Source of the DNA: Paraburkholderia acidisoli
GTDB lineage: Bacteria; Pseudomonadota; Gammaproteobacteria; Burkholderiales; Burkholderiaceae
Length of the DNA stretch: 64,000 bases
Assembly: GCF_009789675.1 (NCBI RefSeq)
Contig: NZ_CP046913.1
Location: 186,001 to 250,000, forward strand
Reading direction: 5' to 3'
The notes under the pieces are model-generated. The model saw only the letters and a program-made list of their open reading frames with translations, was not told where the DNA came from and ran no database searches. The position numbers were made by a program, and so were the translations under genes. This document shows positions 8,467 to 17,336 of this stretch, one piece after another (position 1 is the first letter of the stretch; each line of letters opens with the position of its first letter).

Positions 8467-8875
8467 ATTTGACGCGCGGATACCACACTTTTTTGGAAAT
8501 CTCTCGTCAGATGTAACCCTTTCGTCATCAAATCTCGACTTCGCTACGGCGGCGCGTCATTCGCGCCGCGCGGAGGTCGGCAAAACGTTGACCCGCGCGG
8601 CTTTGCGGCCTGCGAGAACGCGTGCTGCAGCGCAGTAGAAAGGGGTCGGAAGCGCGGTTAAACAGGTTTCATCGGCGACAAAGTATTCCCGTCGATATAC
8701 CGGCGATAACACCCAATATTTTTGACCGTAAAAATGGTCCGCAAAGATGGACCTGCCCGCACCGATTCGAAGCGCGATTCAACCGGCAATGAAAGCGCGG
8801 TCCCTGCCGCGAACGACGAAAACAAGGCTTCGAGCCCAGCCGCCTATCCCTTTTTTGACAAAGACTGGAGAACCC

Positions 8876-9973
8876 ATGAACACCACGAAGAGCCGCGCGC
8901 TGCGCACCACCCTGAAGGCGAGTGCGATCGCCGCCGTACTTGCCGCCGCGTCGTCGTCGGCATTGGCGCAGTCGAGCGTCCAGCTCTACGGTCAGGTCGA
9001 CGAATGGGTCGGCGCGACGCGCTTTCCGGGCAGCCAGACGGCCTGGAACGTGGGCGGCGGCGGTATGTCGACGTCGTACTGGGGCATGAAGGGTTCGGAA
9101 GACCTCGGCAACGGCTACAAGGCGATCTTCACCCTTGAAAGCTTCTTCCGCGCGCAAAACGGCAACTACGGCCGCTTCACCGGCGACACCTTCTTCGCGC
9201 GTAACGCGTATGTGGGCCTCGAGTCGCCGTACGGTACGGTCACGGCGGGCCGCCTGACCACGCAGCTCTTCGTCTCCACGATTCTGTTCAACCCGTTCAT
9301 CGACTCGTACACCTTCTCGCCGATGGTGTACCACGTGTACCTCGGCCTCTCGACGTTCCCGACCTACACGACCGACCAGGGCGTGGTGGGCGACTCGGGC
9401 TGGAACAACGCGGTGCAGTACTCGACGCCCAACTTCAACGGCCTCTCGGGCTCGGCCATGTACGCGTTCGGCAACCAGGCCGGCCAGAACGGCCAGAAGA
9501 AGTGGAGCGTGCAGGGCCTGTACTTCCACGGCCCGTTCGCGGCCACGGCCGTGTACCAGTACGTGAACTTCAACAACACGCCGGGCGACATCGGCAGCAT
9601 CATCAGCGGCGACACGACCGTGGTCGGCCTGAAGAGCCAGGGCGTCGCGCAGGTCGGCCTCTCGTACGACCTCAAGTACGTGAAGTTCTTCGGCCAGTAC
9701 ATGTACACGGCGAACTGGGAGCAGATTGGCAGCTTCCACGTGAACACGGCGCAAGGCGGCGTTTCGGCACCGGTCGGCCCGGGCACGGTGATGGCCTCGT
9801 ACGCGTACTCGCGCGACACGGGCGGCCTGAACCAGACGCACCAGACGGCGGCCGTGGGCTACGACTACGCGCTCTCGAAGCGCACCGACCTCTACGCGGC
9901 GTACATGTACGACCACTACGACAACATGTCGAGCGGCATGACCTACGGCGTGGGCATTCGCGCGAAGTTCTAG
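8876..9973 (+). CDS. Gram-negative trimeric porin
   Basis: 365 residues from the ATG at 8876, which has GGAG 7 nt upstream; in-frame codons before it do not encode a signal peptide. The start MNTTKSRALRTTLKASAIAA leads into a Sec signal peptide ending ALA-QSS at about residue 32. The mature part begins SSVQLYGQVDEWVGA, the standard opening beta-strand of betaproteobacterial 16-strand porins (OpcP/Omp38 type), contains WGMKGSEDLGNGYKAIFTLE, and ends in GVGIRAKF with the C-terminal Phe needed for BAM-dependent assembly. It should form an outer-membrane diffusion channel. A clear terminator follows, so it is a single-gene transcript. Confidence 0.95.
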   Translation: MNTTKSRALRTTLKASAIAAVLAAASSSALAQSSVQLYGQVDEWVGATRFPGSQTAWNVGGGGMSTSYWGMKGSEDLGNGYKAIFTLESFFRAQNGNYGRFTGDTFFARNAYVGLESPYGTVTAGRLTTQLFVSTILFNPFIDSYTFSPMVYHVYLGLSTFPTYTTDQGVVGDSGWNNAVQYSTPNFNGLSGSAMYAFGNQAGQNGQKKWSVQGLYFHGPFAATAVYQYVNFNNTPGDIGSIISGDTTVVGLKSQGVAQVGLSYDLKYVKFFGQYMYTANWEQIGSFHVNTAQGGVSAPVGPGTVMASYAYSRDTGGLNQTHQTAAVGYDYALSKRTDLYAAYMYDHYDNMSSGMTYGVGIRAKF

Positions 9974-10004
9974 GCGGCTGCGCGTTCCCGTCGACGGTCG
10001 ACGT

Positions 10005-10042
10005 AAAACCCCGCGCGGCGAGAAGCGGCGCGGGGTTTTTTA
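10005..10042 (+). terminator. Rho-independent terminator of the porin gene
   Basis: AAAACCCCGCGC and GCGCGGGGTTTTTT pair around a short loop 30 bp after the porin stop codon, ending in a run of six T residues. Confidence 0.92.
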
Positions 10043-10156
10043 TCGTCGCTTGCTCGTCGATACCGCGTGCGAGCGTGCAGGTTTGCCTACCCGCATTTGA
10101 TAAACCGCGCAAAATATCGCCGATTGATTCCGCAACTGAAATAGAAGGTCGGCGCG

Positions 10157-11125
10157 ATGGATACCCTCGTCAGCATGAACGTGTTCCGCCAGGTGGTGGA
10201 GGCGGGCAGTTTCGTCGCGGCCGCGGAGCGCCTGGGCATGTCGGCGGCGATGGCGAGCAAGCACGTCGCGCATCTGGAGCAGCAGCTCGGCGCGCGCCTC
10301 CTGAACCGCACCACGCGCCGCGTCGCGCCCACCGAGGCGGGCCGCGAATACTACGAGCGTCTCGCGCTCGCACTCACCGAACTCGACGAAGCCGGCCAGG
10401 CCGTGGGCGCCGCGAGCGTCGTGCCGCAGGGCCGGCTGCGCGTCTCCTCGCTAACGGCGTTCGGATTGCGGCACGTGATGGGCGCCGTGGCCGACTACGC
10501 GGCGGACTTCCCGCAGGTGACCGTCGACATCACGCTGTCCGACCGCGTGGTCGAGTTGATCGACGAGGGTTTCGACGTGGCGATTCGCGCCGCGCCTTCG
10601 GGCCTGAAGTCGTCCTCGCTGATCGCGCGGCCGCTCGCGACCGCGCACATCGTGCTGTGCGCGGCGCCCGACTACCTGCGCCGCCACGGCATGCCGCAGA
10701 CGGTGGCCGATCTCGCGCGCCATCGCTTCGTGCAATACGCGGGGGCCTCGGCGCAGGAACTCGCCTTATCCGCCGACGGCCCGGGCGCGAGCGCCGCGAA
10801 GCTCAAGCCGGGCGGCAATCTCATCGTCAACCATCTCGAAGCGCTGCGCGTGGTGATGCTGCAAGGCGGCGGGCTTTCCATGCTCGGCACCGAGGTGGTC
10901 GGCGACGACATCGCGGAAGGCCGCCTCGTGCCGCTGCTCGTGGACGCGCTGCCGCCGCGCGAGCTGCCGATCTACGCCGTGTACGCGAGCCGTCGCCATC
11001 TTTCGGCGAAGGTGCGTTCGTTCGTCGATTTCCTCGCGGCGCGGTTTTCGGCACGCGAATTGTGGCCCGACGTGGCAGCGATACGCGCGGCCGCCGCCCG
11101 GGCGCAGCGCGATTTCGAGGCCTGA
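10157..11125 (+). CDS. LysR-family transcriptional regulator
   Basis: 322 residues starting MDTLVSMNVFRQVVEAGSF. Residues 1-60 form the LysR winged helix-turn-helix (AERLGMSAAMASKHVAHLEQ, then LLNRTTRRVAPTEAG), and residues 90-300 the LysR substrate-binding domain, with SDRVVELIDEGFDVAIR in the position typical of the CrgA/AaeR subgroup. These often control stress or aromatic-compound genes. It runs convergently into the nitronate-monooxygenase-like gene and starts 184 bp after the porin stop, beyond the porin terminator. Its target is unknown. Confidence 0.92.
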   Translation: MDTLVSMNVFRQVVEAGSFVAAAERLGMSAAMASKHVAHLEQQLGARLLNRTTRRVAPTEAGREYYERLALALTELDEAGQAVGAASVVPQGRLRVSSLTAFGLRHVMGAVADYAADFPQVTVDITLSDRVVELIDEGFDVAIRAAPSGLKSSSLIARPLATAHIVLCAAPDYLRRHGMPQTVADLARHRFVQYAGASAQELALSADGPGASAAKLKPGGNLIVNHLEALRVVMLQGGGLSMLGTEVVGDDIAEGRLVPLLVDALPPRELPIYAVYASRRHLSAKVRSFVDFLAARFSARELWPDVAAIRAAAARAQRDFEA

Positions 11126-11213
11126 CGCGCGCTACCGTGGCGCGCCGATTGGCCCACGCGCCTGGGCCCCGTCACCTGAGCGCGAGGCCGCGCGCCATCG
11201 CCCGATGCGGGTT

Positions 11214-12182
11214 TCAGCGCGCGCCAATTCCCAGCCGCGCCTTCGCCTCGTCGTACTCGCCCTTGAGCCGCGCGACGAGTTCCGCCACCGCGGGCACGTC
11301 GTCCATCAGGCCGACGCCCTGGCCCGCGCCCCATACGTCCTTCCACGCCTTCGCCTTCGAGCTGCCCGCGCCGAAGTCCATCTTCGACTTGTCGGATTCG
11401 GGCAGCGCGTCGGGATCGAGCCCGGCGTTCACGATGCTTTCGCGGATGTAGTTGCCGTGCACGCCCGTGAAGAGGTTCGTGTAGATGATGTCCGAAGCGC
11501 TGGCTTCGACGATCGCGTGCTTGTACGCGTCCACGGCGTGCGCCTCGCGCGTGGCGATGAAGCGCGTGCCCATGTAGGCGAGGTCGGCGCCCATGGCCTG
11601 CGCGGCGAGAATCGAGCCGCCGTTGGCGATCGCGCCCGAGAGCACGATGGGGCCGTCGAACATCTTGCGCACTTCGCCCACCAGCGCGAACGGCGAGGTC
11701 GTGCCCGCGTGGCCGCCCGCGCCCGCCGCCACCAGAATCAGCCCGTCGACGCCCGCCTCGAGCGCTTTGGTCGCGTGCCGCAGATTGATGACGTCATGCA
11801 GCACGATGCCGCCGTAGCTGTGCACGGCGTCGAGCAGCTCCTTCGGCGGCGCGCGCAGGCTCGTGATGAAGATCGGCACCTTGTGCTCCACGCACACGCG
11901 CACGTCGTGCTCGAGCCGCGCATTCGACTGATGGACGATCTGGTTCACGGCGATCGGGCCGATCACGGCGTCGGGGTTCGCGGCCTTGTGCGCCGCGAGT
12001 TCGCTCTGGATCTGCGTGAGCCATTCGTCGAGCAGTTCGGCCGGGCGCGCATTGAGCGCCGGGAACGAGCCGACGATACCCGCCTTGCATTGCGCGAGCA
12101 CGAGCTCGGGGTAGCTGACGATGAACATCGGCGAGGCCACGACGGGCAGCGCGAGGTTTTGCAGGACGGCGGGCAATGCCAT
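11214..12182 (-). CDS. NAD(P)H-dependent flavin oxidoreductase / nitronate monooxygenase family
   Basis: 322 residues from the ATG at 12182, placed by an AAGGAG site 7 nt upstream (an open frame continues upstream for 85 codons but without this signal). It is a TIM-barrel FMN protein: PVVASPMFIVSYPELVLAQCKAG at the N-terminus, LILVAAGAGGHAG around residue 145 and LSGAIANGGSILAAQAMGADLAYMGTRF near 190 form the FMN-phosphate site seen in nitronate monooxygenases and the FabK-like group. The substrate (a nitronate or an enoyl compound) cannot be fixed by sequence. A TATAAT box and palindrome at 12325-12342 mark its probable promoter. Confidence 0.88.
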   Translation of the reverse strand: MALPAVLQNLALPVVASPMFIVSYPELVLAQCKAGIVGSFPALNARPAELLDEWLTQIQSELAAHKAANPDAVIGPIAVNQIVHQSNARLEHDVRVCVEHKVPIFITSLRAPPKELLDAVHSYGGIVLHDVINLRHATKALEAGVDGLILVAAGAGGHAGTTSPFALVGEVRKMFDGPIVLSGAIANGGSILAAQAMGADLAYMGTRFIATREAHAVDAYKHAIVEASASDIIYTNLFTGVHGNYIRESIVNAGLDPDALPESDKSKMDFGAGSSKAKAWKDVWGAGQGVGLMDDVPAVAELVARLKGEYDEAKARLGIGAR

Positions 12183-12324
12183 GAGTCTTGTCTCCTTGTT
12201 GAAGCCCGCGTCTTTCGCGCGGGCGGCGGGTTGGGGGCACGGGTGCGGCGCGTACGGTTCGAGAAGCTCGCGCGCGAGGTCGCGGAAAACGTTTCCAGCA
12301 AAGCGTCGCGCTTCCCGTTTTGCT

Positions 12325-12342
12325 AACGATCGTTCGATTATA
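12325..12342 (-). promoter_or_regulatory. -10 box with overlapping palindrome upstream of the flavin oxidoreductase gene
   Basis: On the minus strand TATAAT (12342-12337) is followed within 2 bp by the perfect palindrome AACGATCGTT (12334-12325), so a repressor bound there would cover the transcription start. The leader to the ATG at 12182 would be about 150 nt. No good -35 hexamer is evident. TetR-type repressors often bind such sites, but none is encoded nearby. Confidence 0.45.
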
Positions 12343-12481
12343 GGCCGCAGGCTGCTGCGGCACGGTGCGTGCGGCATTCGAGTGAGTGTTCGGTTTCTAC
12401 GCCCGCGAGCCGCAAACCGGCCCGGCGCGCAGCGCACCGCTCATACAATGACAACACCAACAAGCACAAGAGACACGTCCC

Positions 12482-13384
12482 ATGTCCTTCGATGGATTCC
12501 AGCCCTTCAGCGTTCGCACCGCGAGCGGCGTCGACATCTGCGGAGTGAAAGGCGGCGACGGGCCGCCGCTCTTGCTGTTGCACGGCCACCCGCAGACTCA
12601 CATGATCTGGCATCGCTGCGCAAGCGCGCTCGCGCGGCGCTTCACCGTGATCGCCACCGACCTGCGCGGCTACGGCGCCTCGGCCAAGCCGGACAGCGAG
12701 GCTGGCGACGCCACGCACGCGGCGTACTCGAAACGCGCGATGGCCGCCGATCAGGTCGACGTCATGCGTCAGTTCGGTTTCGAGCGCTTTCTGGTCTGCG
12801 CGCATGATCGCGGCGCGCGTGTGGCGCATCGCATGGCGCTCGATCACGCGCAGGCCGTCGAACGGCTGATGCTGCTCGACATCGCGCCCACGCTGGCCAT
12901 GTACGAGCAAACCAGCCGCGAATTCGCCACGCTCTATTTCCACTGGTTCTTCCTGATCCAGCCCGAGCCGTTGCCCGAAACGCTGATCTCGGCCAACCCC
13001 GACGTCTACATCGAACGCGTGATGGGCAGCCGCCACGCCGGTCTCGCGCCGTTCTCGCCGGAAGCGCTCGACGCGTATCGCGCGGCGCTGCGCCAGCCCG
13101 GCGCCGTGCACGCGATGTGCGAGGACTACCGCGCCTCGGCCACCATCGACCTCGAACACGATCGCGCCGATCTCGAACGCGGCAACAAGGTCGCGTGCCC
13201 GCTGCGCGTGCTGTGGGGCGAAGCCGGCGTGATCGAACGCTGCTTCGATCCGCTCGCCGAATGGCGCAAGGTCGCGCGCGACGTGAGCGGCCGCGCGCTG
13301 CCGTGCGGCCACTACATTCCCGAGGAAGCGAGCGACGTGCTCGTCGAGGAAATGCTGGCGTTCTTCGAGACCACCGAGCGCTGA
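12482..13384 (+). CDS. Alpha/beta-hydrolase, fluoroacetate dehalogenase-like
   Basis: 300 residues. The alpha/beta-hydrolase core is complete (HGHPQTHMIWH oxyanion region, DLRGYGAS). The active-site set matches fluoroacetate dehalogenases (FAcD/DehH1) in order and spacing: nucleophile Asp109 in AHDRGARVAHR, carboxylate-binding Arg110 and Arg113, acid Asp133 (LLDIAP), halide pocket His154-Trp155 (YFHWFF) and Tyr216 (CEDYRAS), and base His277 (GHYIPEE). The expected reaction is hydrolytic dehalogenation of haloacetates to glycolate in the cytosol. The Asp-Arg pairing also fits some epoxide hydrolases, but HW plus the second Arg favours dehalogenase. A TACAAT box lies at 12444-12449. It precedes a DUF445 gene on the same strand. 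Confidence 0.85.
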   Translation: MSFDGFQPFSVRTASGVDICGVKGGDGPPLLLLHGHPQTHMIWHRCASALARRFTVIATDLRGYGASAKPDSEAGDATHAAYSKRAMAADQVDVMRQFGFERFLVCAHDRGARVAHRMALDHAQAVERLMLLDIAPTLAMYEQTSREFATLYFHWFFLIQPEPLPETLISANPDVYIERVMGSRHAGLAPFSPEALDAYRAALRQPGAVHAMCEDYRASATIDLEHDRADLERGNKVACPLRVLWGEAGVIERCFDPLAEWRKVARDVSGRALPCGHYIPEEASDVLVEEMLAFFETTER

Positions 13385-13549
13385 TTTCGTATTGAGGGTT
13401 TTGCGTCGAGGGTGGGGCAGCGGCCTCGCGCGGAACTTGCGCCGTACTTTCGCGAGCGACGGCGCGCGCGTGCGGCAACCGCGCCGCCGCCCCGGTTCAC
13501 GGGCGGCCGCATAATGTTGCGATTGCCTTTCGCGACACAGGTTTTGCGC

Positions 13550-14878
13550 ATGACGCCACCGCACGACTCCGATGCCTTGCCGACCTCCGCCACCGCGCGC
13601 GACGAAGCCGAACTCGCGCGCGCCAAGCGCCGCGCCTTGCTGCTGCTGATCGTTGCGGCCGTGGTGTTCGTGGCCACGGCGCTCTCGCCGCCCGGCGTTG
13701 TCATCGACGGTATCAAGGCCGTGAGCGAAGCCGCCATGGTGGGCGCGCTCGCCGACTGGTTCGCCGTGGTCGCGCTGTTCCGGCGCGTGCCGATCCCGTT
13801 CGTTTCCGCGCGCACGGGCGTGATTCCGCGCAACAAGGATCGCATCGCCGACGAACTCGCCGTGTTCGTGCGCGACAAGTTTCTCGACGTGGGCTCGCTG
13901 GTCGCGTTGATCCGCCGTCACGATCCGGTCGAACGGCTCGCCGTGTGGCTCACCGCGCCCGACAACGCGCGGCATCTCGGCGACTACGCGGTGCGCGTGA
14001 TGTCGGGGCTGCTCGGCCTCACCGACGACGCGCGCATCCAGACGTTCATTCGCGACGGGCTGCATGCGGCGCTCGCGCGCGTCGATCTCTCGAAGTCGGC
14101 GGGCGCGATACTCGACACGCTCACCAAAGACGGCCGGCATCAGGAATTGCTCGACCAGATGCTCGACCAGCTCGGCGCGCTGCTGAGCGAGGAGAGCACG
14201 CGCGCGTTCGTGGCGGCGCGGATCGTCGACGGGCTCAAGGGCGAATTTCCGAAGACGGAGAAGATTCTGCCCTCGGGCTGGATTGGCGAAAGTGGCGCGC
14301 GGGTGCTCGAAAGCGCGGTGAATCGCCTGTTGCTGCAGGTGAGCGAGGACCGCGAGCATCACCTGCGGCAGAAGTTCGACGAAGTGGTGCACAAGCTGAT
14401 CGTGCAGCTCAAGAGCGATCCCGCGTTTCTGCGCAAGGGCGAGGAACTGAAGGCGAGCCTGCGCGAAGGCAGCGCGCTCAACGACTACACGCGCGAACTG
14501 TGGGACAGCCTGCGCGCGTGGCTGCGCGACGACCTCGCGCGGGAGGATTCCTCGCTGCATGCGAAGGTCGCGGCGGCGGGCCACTGGCTCGGCGAAACGC
14601 TGGCCGCCGACGCCGCCTTGCGCGCCTCGCTCAACGGCCATCTCGAAGACGCCGCGCGCGCGATGGCGCCCGATTTCGCGCAGTACCTCACGCATCACAT
14701 TCGCGACACCGTGCGCCACTGGGACACGCGCGACACGGCGCGGCTCATCGAGCTGAAGATCGGCAAGGACTTGCAGGAGATTCGCGTGAACGGCACGGTG
14801 ATCGGCGGCACCATCGGGCTGGGGCTGTATCTGTGCTCGTACGGGTTCGAATGGCTGCGCATTGCGCTCGGCTATTGA
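13550..14878 (+). CDS. DUF445 family membrane protein
   Basis: 442 residues if started at ATG 13550 (MTPPHDSDALPTS); an alternative in-frame ATG lies at 13514, and neither has a strong ribosome site. One or two hydrophobic segments near residues 25-45 (ALLLLIVAAVVFVATALSPPG) precede the diagnostic AAMVGALADWFAVVALFRRVPIP and TGVIPRNKDRIADELAVFV of DUF445. A second hydrophobic segment at the extreme C-terminus (VIGGTIGLGLYLCSYGFEW) suggests both ends in the inner membrane with a helical domain between. The family (YjiN-like) has no settled function. Confidence 0.88.
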   Translation: MTPPHDSDALPTSATARDEAELARAKRRALLLLIVAAVVFVATALSPPGVVIDGIKAVSEAAMVGALADWFAVVALFRRVPIPFVSARTGVIPRNKDRIADELAVFVRDKFLDVGSLVALIRRHDPVERLAVWLTAPDNARHLGDYAVRVMSGLLGLTDDARIQTFIRDGLHAALARVDLSKSAGAILDTLTKDGRHQELLDQMLDQLGALLSEESTRAFVAARIVDGLKGEFPKTEKILPSGWIGESGARVLESAVNRLLLQVSEDREHHLRQKFDEVVHKLIVQLKSDPAFLRKGEELKASLREGSALNDYTRELWDSLRAWLRDDLAREDSSLHAKVAAAGHWLGETLAADAALRASLNGHLEDAARAMAPDFAQYLTHHIRDTVRHWDTRDTARLIELKIGKDLQEIRVNGTVIGGTIGLGLYLCSYGFEWLRIALGY

Positions 14879-15038
14879 TCGGGAATCCCAACTATCTCGT
14901 GGCGGCGCGAAATATTTCGATTTGCTTGCTACGGGCTGCGCGGAGCGTCAAACATTTGTAGGGAAATCACCGATGCTTCGCCATTTCTGGCGCGAGTATG
15001 ATTCGCTCGACAGTTTGATCACGTCAGAACACATTGCA

Positions 15039-15071
15039 ACGCTCGTCCCGAAACGGACGAGCGTTTTTTTT
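15039..15071 (+). terminator. Strong rho-independent terminator
   Basis: AACGCTCGTC and GACGAGCGTT pair around CCGAAACG and are followed by a run of eight T residues. It lies 160 bp after the DUF445 stop codon. The intervening sequence has no gene I can support, so the terminator either ends a long 3' UTR or a small RNA. Confidence 0.92.
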
Positions 15072-15140
15072 CGTCGATGGCGCCGCGTTCGAGCGGCCGT
15101 TGTGCGCCATCATGTCACCCTCGCGCCGCCATCGCGCCGC

Positions 15141-16085
15141 TCACACCGCGGCGGCGGGTGCCTCGATACACTCGCCGTTTGCGACAAGCGCGCCCGCCTT
15201 CACCAGTTCCGCCACGAGTTCGCGCAACAGCGCGGGCCAGGCGGCGCGCGGCGCGAGTGACTGCGCGGCGGCGCGCATGAGCGCGGCGTGATCCAGCAGT
15301 GCCTCGAGCGCCTCGAACGTCATCGCGCGCACTTCCAGCAGCTTGAACACGATCAGCACCTTGAGCGCGTTTTTCGCGTTGCGCGCGGGATTGGCGCGCA
15401 GCCAGGCGAGGCGCGAGTACGCGCGTTCGAGCGCGGCCCCGACGTTTGCGAACGGCGCGCCGTGACCCGGAATGACCACGTCGATATCGAGTTGCGCGAT
15501 GGCGTCGAGCACCGCGTGCTGCTCGGCAAAGCCGCTCGCGCCGTCGAGTTCGGGAAAGATCACGCCGAAGCCGTTTTCCCAGAGCGCGTCCGCGCTGATC
15601 AGCACGCGCGGCTCGGCGGCGTAGAGCATGAGCGAGTCGGGATCGTGGCCCGGCGCGCCGATCGCGGTCCACTCGAAACCGCCCAGCGCGAGCCGGTCGC
15701 CGGCCGCGAGCGTGCCCGTGAAGCCAAAGCGTTCGCAGGTCTGGCCCGTGGCGCGAAACGTGAGGCGCGCTTCGTCCCAGTCGCGCACGGCGTTCGCGCT
15801 CGCGGACGGCACGAGCGTGGCGCACGCGGGCCATTGCGCTTGCAGGCGCGCGTTGCCGCCGCAATGATCCGAATGCAGATGCGTGTTGACGACGAGGTCG
15901 AGCGGGCGCGCGCCGAGCGCGTGCCGCACGAGCGCGACGGTTTGAGCGGCGTGCGTGGCGTAGCCCGTGTCGATGAGCGCGGCGCGTTGCGTATCGGCGA
16001 TCAACACGTTGTTCGACGAGAGCCAGCCGCGCTCGAACACGCGCAAGGACGCGGGCAACGGGGCAGGCTGGGCGGTCGCGCTCAT
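15141..16085 (-). CDS. Metallo-beta-lactamase-fold hydrolase
   Basis: 314 residues from the ATG at 16085, which overlaps the stop of the upstream MaoC gene by 4 bp (ATGA), indicating translational coupling. The metal motif HLHSDH is at residues 69-74 (VNTHLHSDHCGG), with APGHDPDS (His about 167), SADALWENGFG (bridging Asp) and IPGHGAPF completing the dinuclear site. The C-terminal 80 residues are helical, as in glyoxalase II-like and LACTB2-like proteins. Its operon partners (MaoC, HMG-CoA lyase) suggest a thioester substrate, but that is inference. Confidence 0.88.
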   Translation of the reverse strand: MSATAQPAPLPASLRVFERGWLSSNNVLIADTQRAALIDTGYATHAAQTVALVRHALGARPLDLVVNTHLHSDHCGGNARLQAQWPACATLVPSASANAVRDWDEARLTFRATGQTCERFGFTGTLAAGDRLALGGFEWTAIGAPGHDPDSLMLYAAEPRVLISADALWENGFGVIFPELDGASGFAEQHAVLDAIAQLDIDVVIPGHGAPFANVGAALERAYSRLAWLRANPARNAKNALKVLIVFKLLEVRAMTFEALEALLDHAALMRAAAQSLAPRAAWPALLRELVAELVKAGALVANGECIEAPAAAV

Positions 16086-16531
16086 TGCGCGGCGTGCGCG
16101 GGCTTCGGCATGACGAGGATCGTCGAGCGGCCCACCACGAGCACCTCGCCGTTCTGGTTCACGGCTTCGCCCGCGAGCTTCACGAGGTCGCCGTTCAGGC
16201 TCGGCTTCCAGTACGCCTCTTCCACGCGCCATTCGAAGGTGATCACGTCGGTGGCATACGCGGCGCGCTTGAGCTTCATGTCGAATTCGAGCCCGAGCGG
16301 CTGCGCGTATTGCGAGAAATGCGTGGCGAGCAGCGCCATGAAATGCGCCGTGGGCTGCGTGCCCGACGCGATCAGGCCGCCGAAACGGCTCTGCGCCGCG
16401 TAGGCGTCGTCGAGATGCAGCGGGTTGAGGTCGTTCACGAGCCGCGTGAACGATTTCACCGATTCGGGCGTGAGCGCGAGCGTCGAGCGAAACGTCTCGC
16501 CGATCGTCACGACGCGCGCGGGCGCGGTCAT
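16082..16531 (-). CDS. MaoC-like hot-dog dehydratase
   Basis: 149 residues from the ATG at 16531, overlapping the DUF1289 stop by 4 bp; its own stop overlaps the metallo-hydrolase start by 4 bp. The hydratase motif is present as NDLNPLHLDDAYAAQSRFGG: Asp34 and His39 are the catalytic pair of (R)-specific enoyl-CoA hydratases. The later segment LGLEFDMKLKRAAYATDVITFE completes a single hot-dog domain. Expected role: reversible hydration of a 2-enoyl-CoA or similar thioester. Confidence 0.88.
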   Translation of the reverse strand: MTAPARVVTIGETFRSTLALTPESVKSFTRLVNDLNPLHLDDAYAAQSRFGGLIASGTQPTAHFMALLATHFSQYAQPLGLEFDMKLKRAAYATDVITFEWRVEEAYWKPSLNGDLVKLAGEAVNQNGEVLVVGRSTILVMPKPAHAAQ

Positions 16532-16734
16532 AGCAGGTCTCCGGAGGATGCGGCGTTGCGGCGCGCGAGCCATTCCCTGTGACGCGCTTCGATGGCGTCC
16601 CAGATTGCGTGCTTCGCGTCGTCGTCGAGCGTGGACCACGCCGCGATTTCGTCGATCGTGCGCAAACAGCCTTCGCAGAGGCCGCTTTGCGCGTTCATGC
16701 GGCAGACGTTGATGCAGGGCGAAGGCGTGGTCAT
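16528..16734 (-). CDS. DUF1289 family small Cys-rich protein
   Basis: 68 residues starting MTTPSPCINVCRMN at the ATG at 16734. It shows the family pattern CINVC...GLCEGCLRTIDEIAAW: four cysteines in two CxxxC/CxxC-like pairs, probably a metal or Fe-S site, followed by a short helical tail. The stop overlaps the MaoC start (ATGA) and it begins 17 nt after the YbaK-like gene, so it lies within one operon. The family is of unknown function and often neighbours metabolic genes. Confidence 0.88.
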   Translation of the reverse strand: MTTPSPCINVCRMNAQSGLCEGCLRTIDEIAAWSTLDDDAKHAIWDAIEARHREWLARRNAASSGDLL

Positions 16735-16751
16735 GGTCGTGTCGAGAGGTG

Positions 16752-17273
16752 TCACGCGTCGCGCAGCGCGACGTCCACCACGGGCGCGCCGGTGAGCGCG
16801 ACGAGTTCCTGCGGCGTGAGATTGAACACCGCATGCGGATGGCCCGCCGCCGCCCACAGGCTGTCGAGCGCGAGCAGGTCCGCGTCGATCAGCGTGACGG
16901 GCGTGACAGCGTGACCGATCGGGCAGACGCCGCCAATGGCGTAGCCGGTCTTCTCGCGCACGAACTTCGCGTCGGCGCGGCCAATCTCGCCCACGCGTTC
17001 GGCCACTTTGTTCTCGTCGACGCGATTCGCGCCGCTCGCGATCACGAGCACGGGCACGTCGTCCTTGCGGCGGCGAAACAGGATCGACTTGGCGATCTGC
17101 GCGACTTCGCAGCCGAGTCCCGCCGCCGCTTCGGCCGAGGTCTTGCCGGTTTCGGGCAGCATCACCACGGGTTTCGCATGGCCGCGCTCGCGCAGCAGCA
17201 GCGCGACGCGGCGCGCGGAGTCGGGCAGCGTGTCGAGGTTGTCGTTGGCGTGCGTTGCAGTCACTTCGGTCAT
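16752..17273 (-). CDS. YbaK/EbsC-family aminoacyl-tRNA deacylase-like protein
   Basis: 173 residues starting MTEVTATHANDNLD. The YbaK fold is recognised by CEVAQIAKSILFRRR (conserved Lys in the deacylase pocket), PVLVIASGANRVDENKV and GYAIGGVCPIGH. Family members hydrolyse mischarged aminoacyl-tRNAs such as Cys-tRNA-Pro; stand-alone members like this one differ in specificity. It is encoded between mvaB (63 bp upstream) and the DUF1289 gene (17 bp downstream) in the same direction. Confidence 0.88.
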   Translation of the reverse strand: MTEVTATHANDNLDTLPDSARRVALLLRERGHAKPVVMLPETGKTSAEAAAGLGCEVAQIAKSILFRRRKDDVPVLVIASGANRVDENKVAERVGEIGRADAKFVREKTGYAIGGVCPIGHAVTPVTLIDADLLALDSLWAAAGHPHAVFNLTPQELVALTGAPVVDVALRDA

Positions 17274-17336
17274 ACGTTCGTTTCCTTCGAACTGCGAATT
17301 AATCGATGATTCATGTACAAGGTTCGGCGCGCCACG

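Noticed and set aside
8747..8875. N-terminal extension of the porin frame
   Set aside because: The 43 extra codons do not encode a signal peptide and lie before the ribosome site that serves ATG 8876.
12338..14719. 793-codon minus-strand frame
   Set aside because: Antisense of the dehalogenase-like and DUF445 genes, both of which have clear domains; the frame has no recognisable motif.
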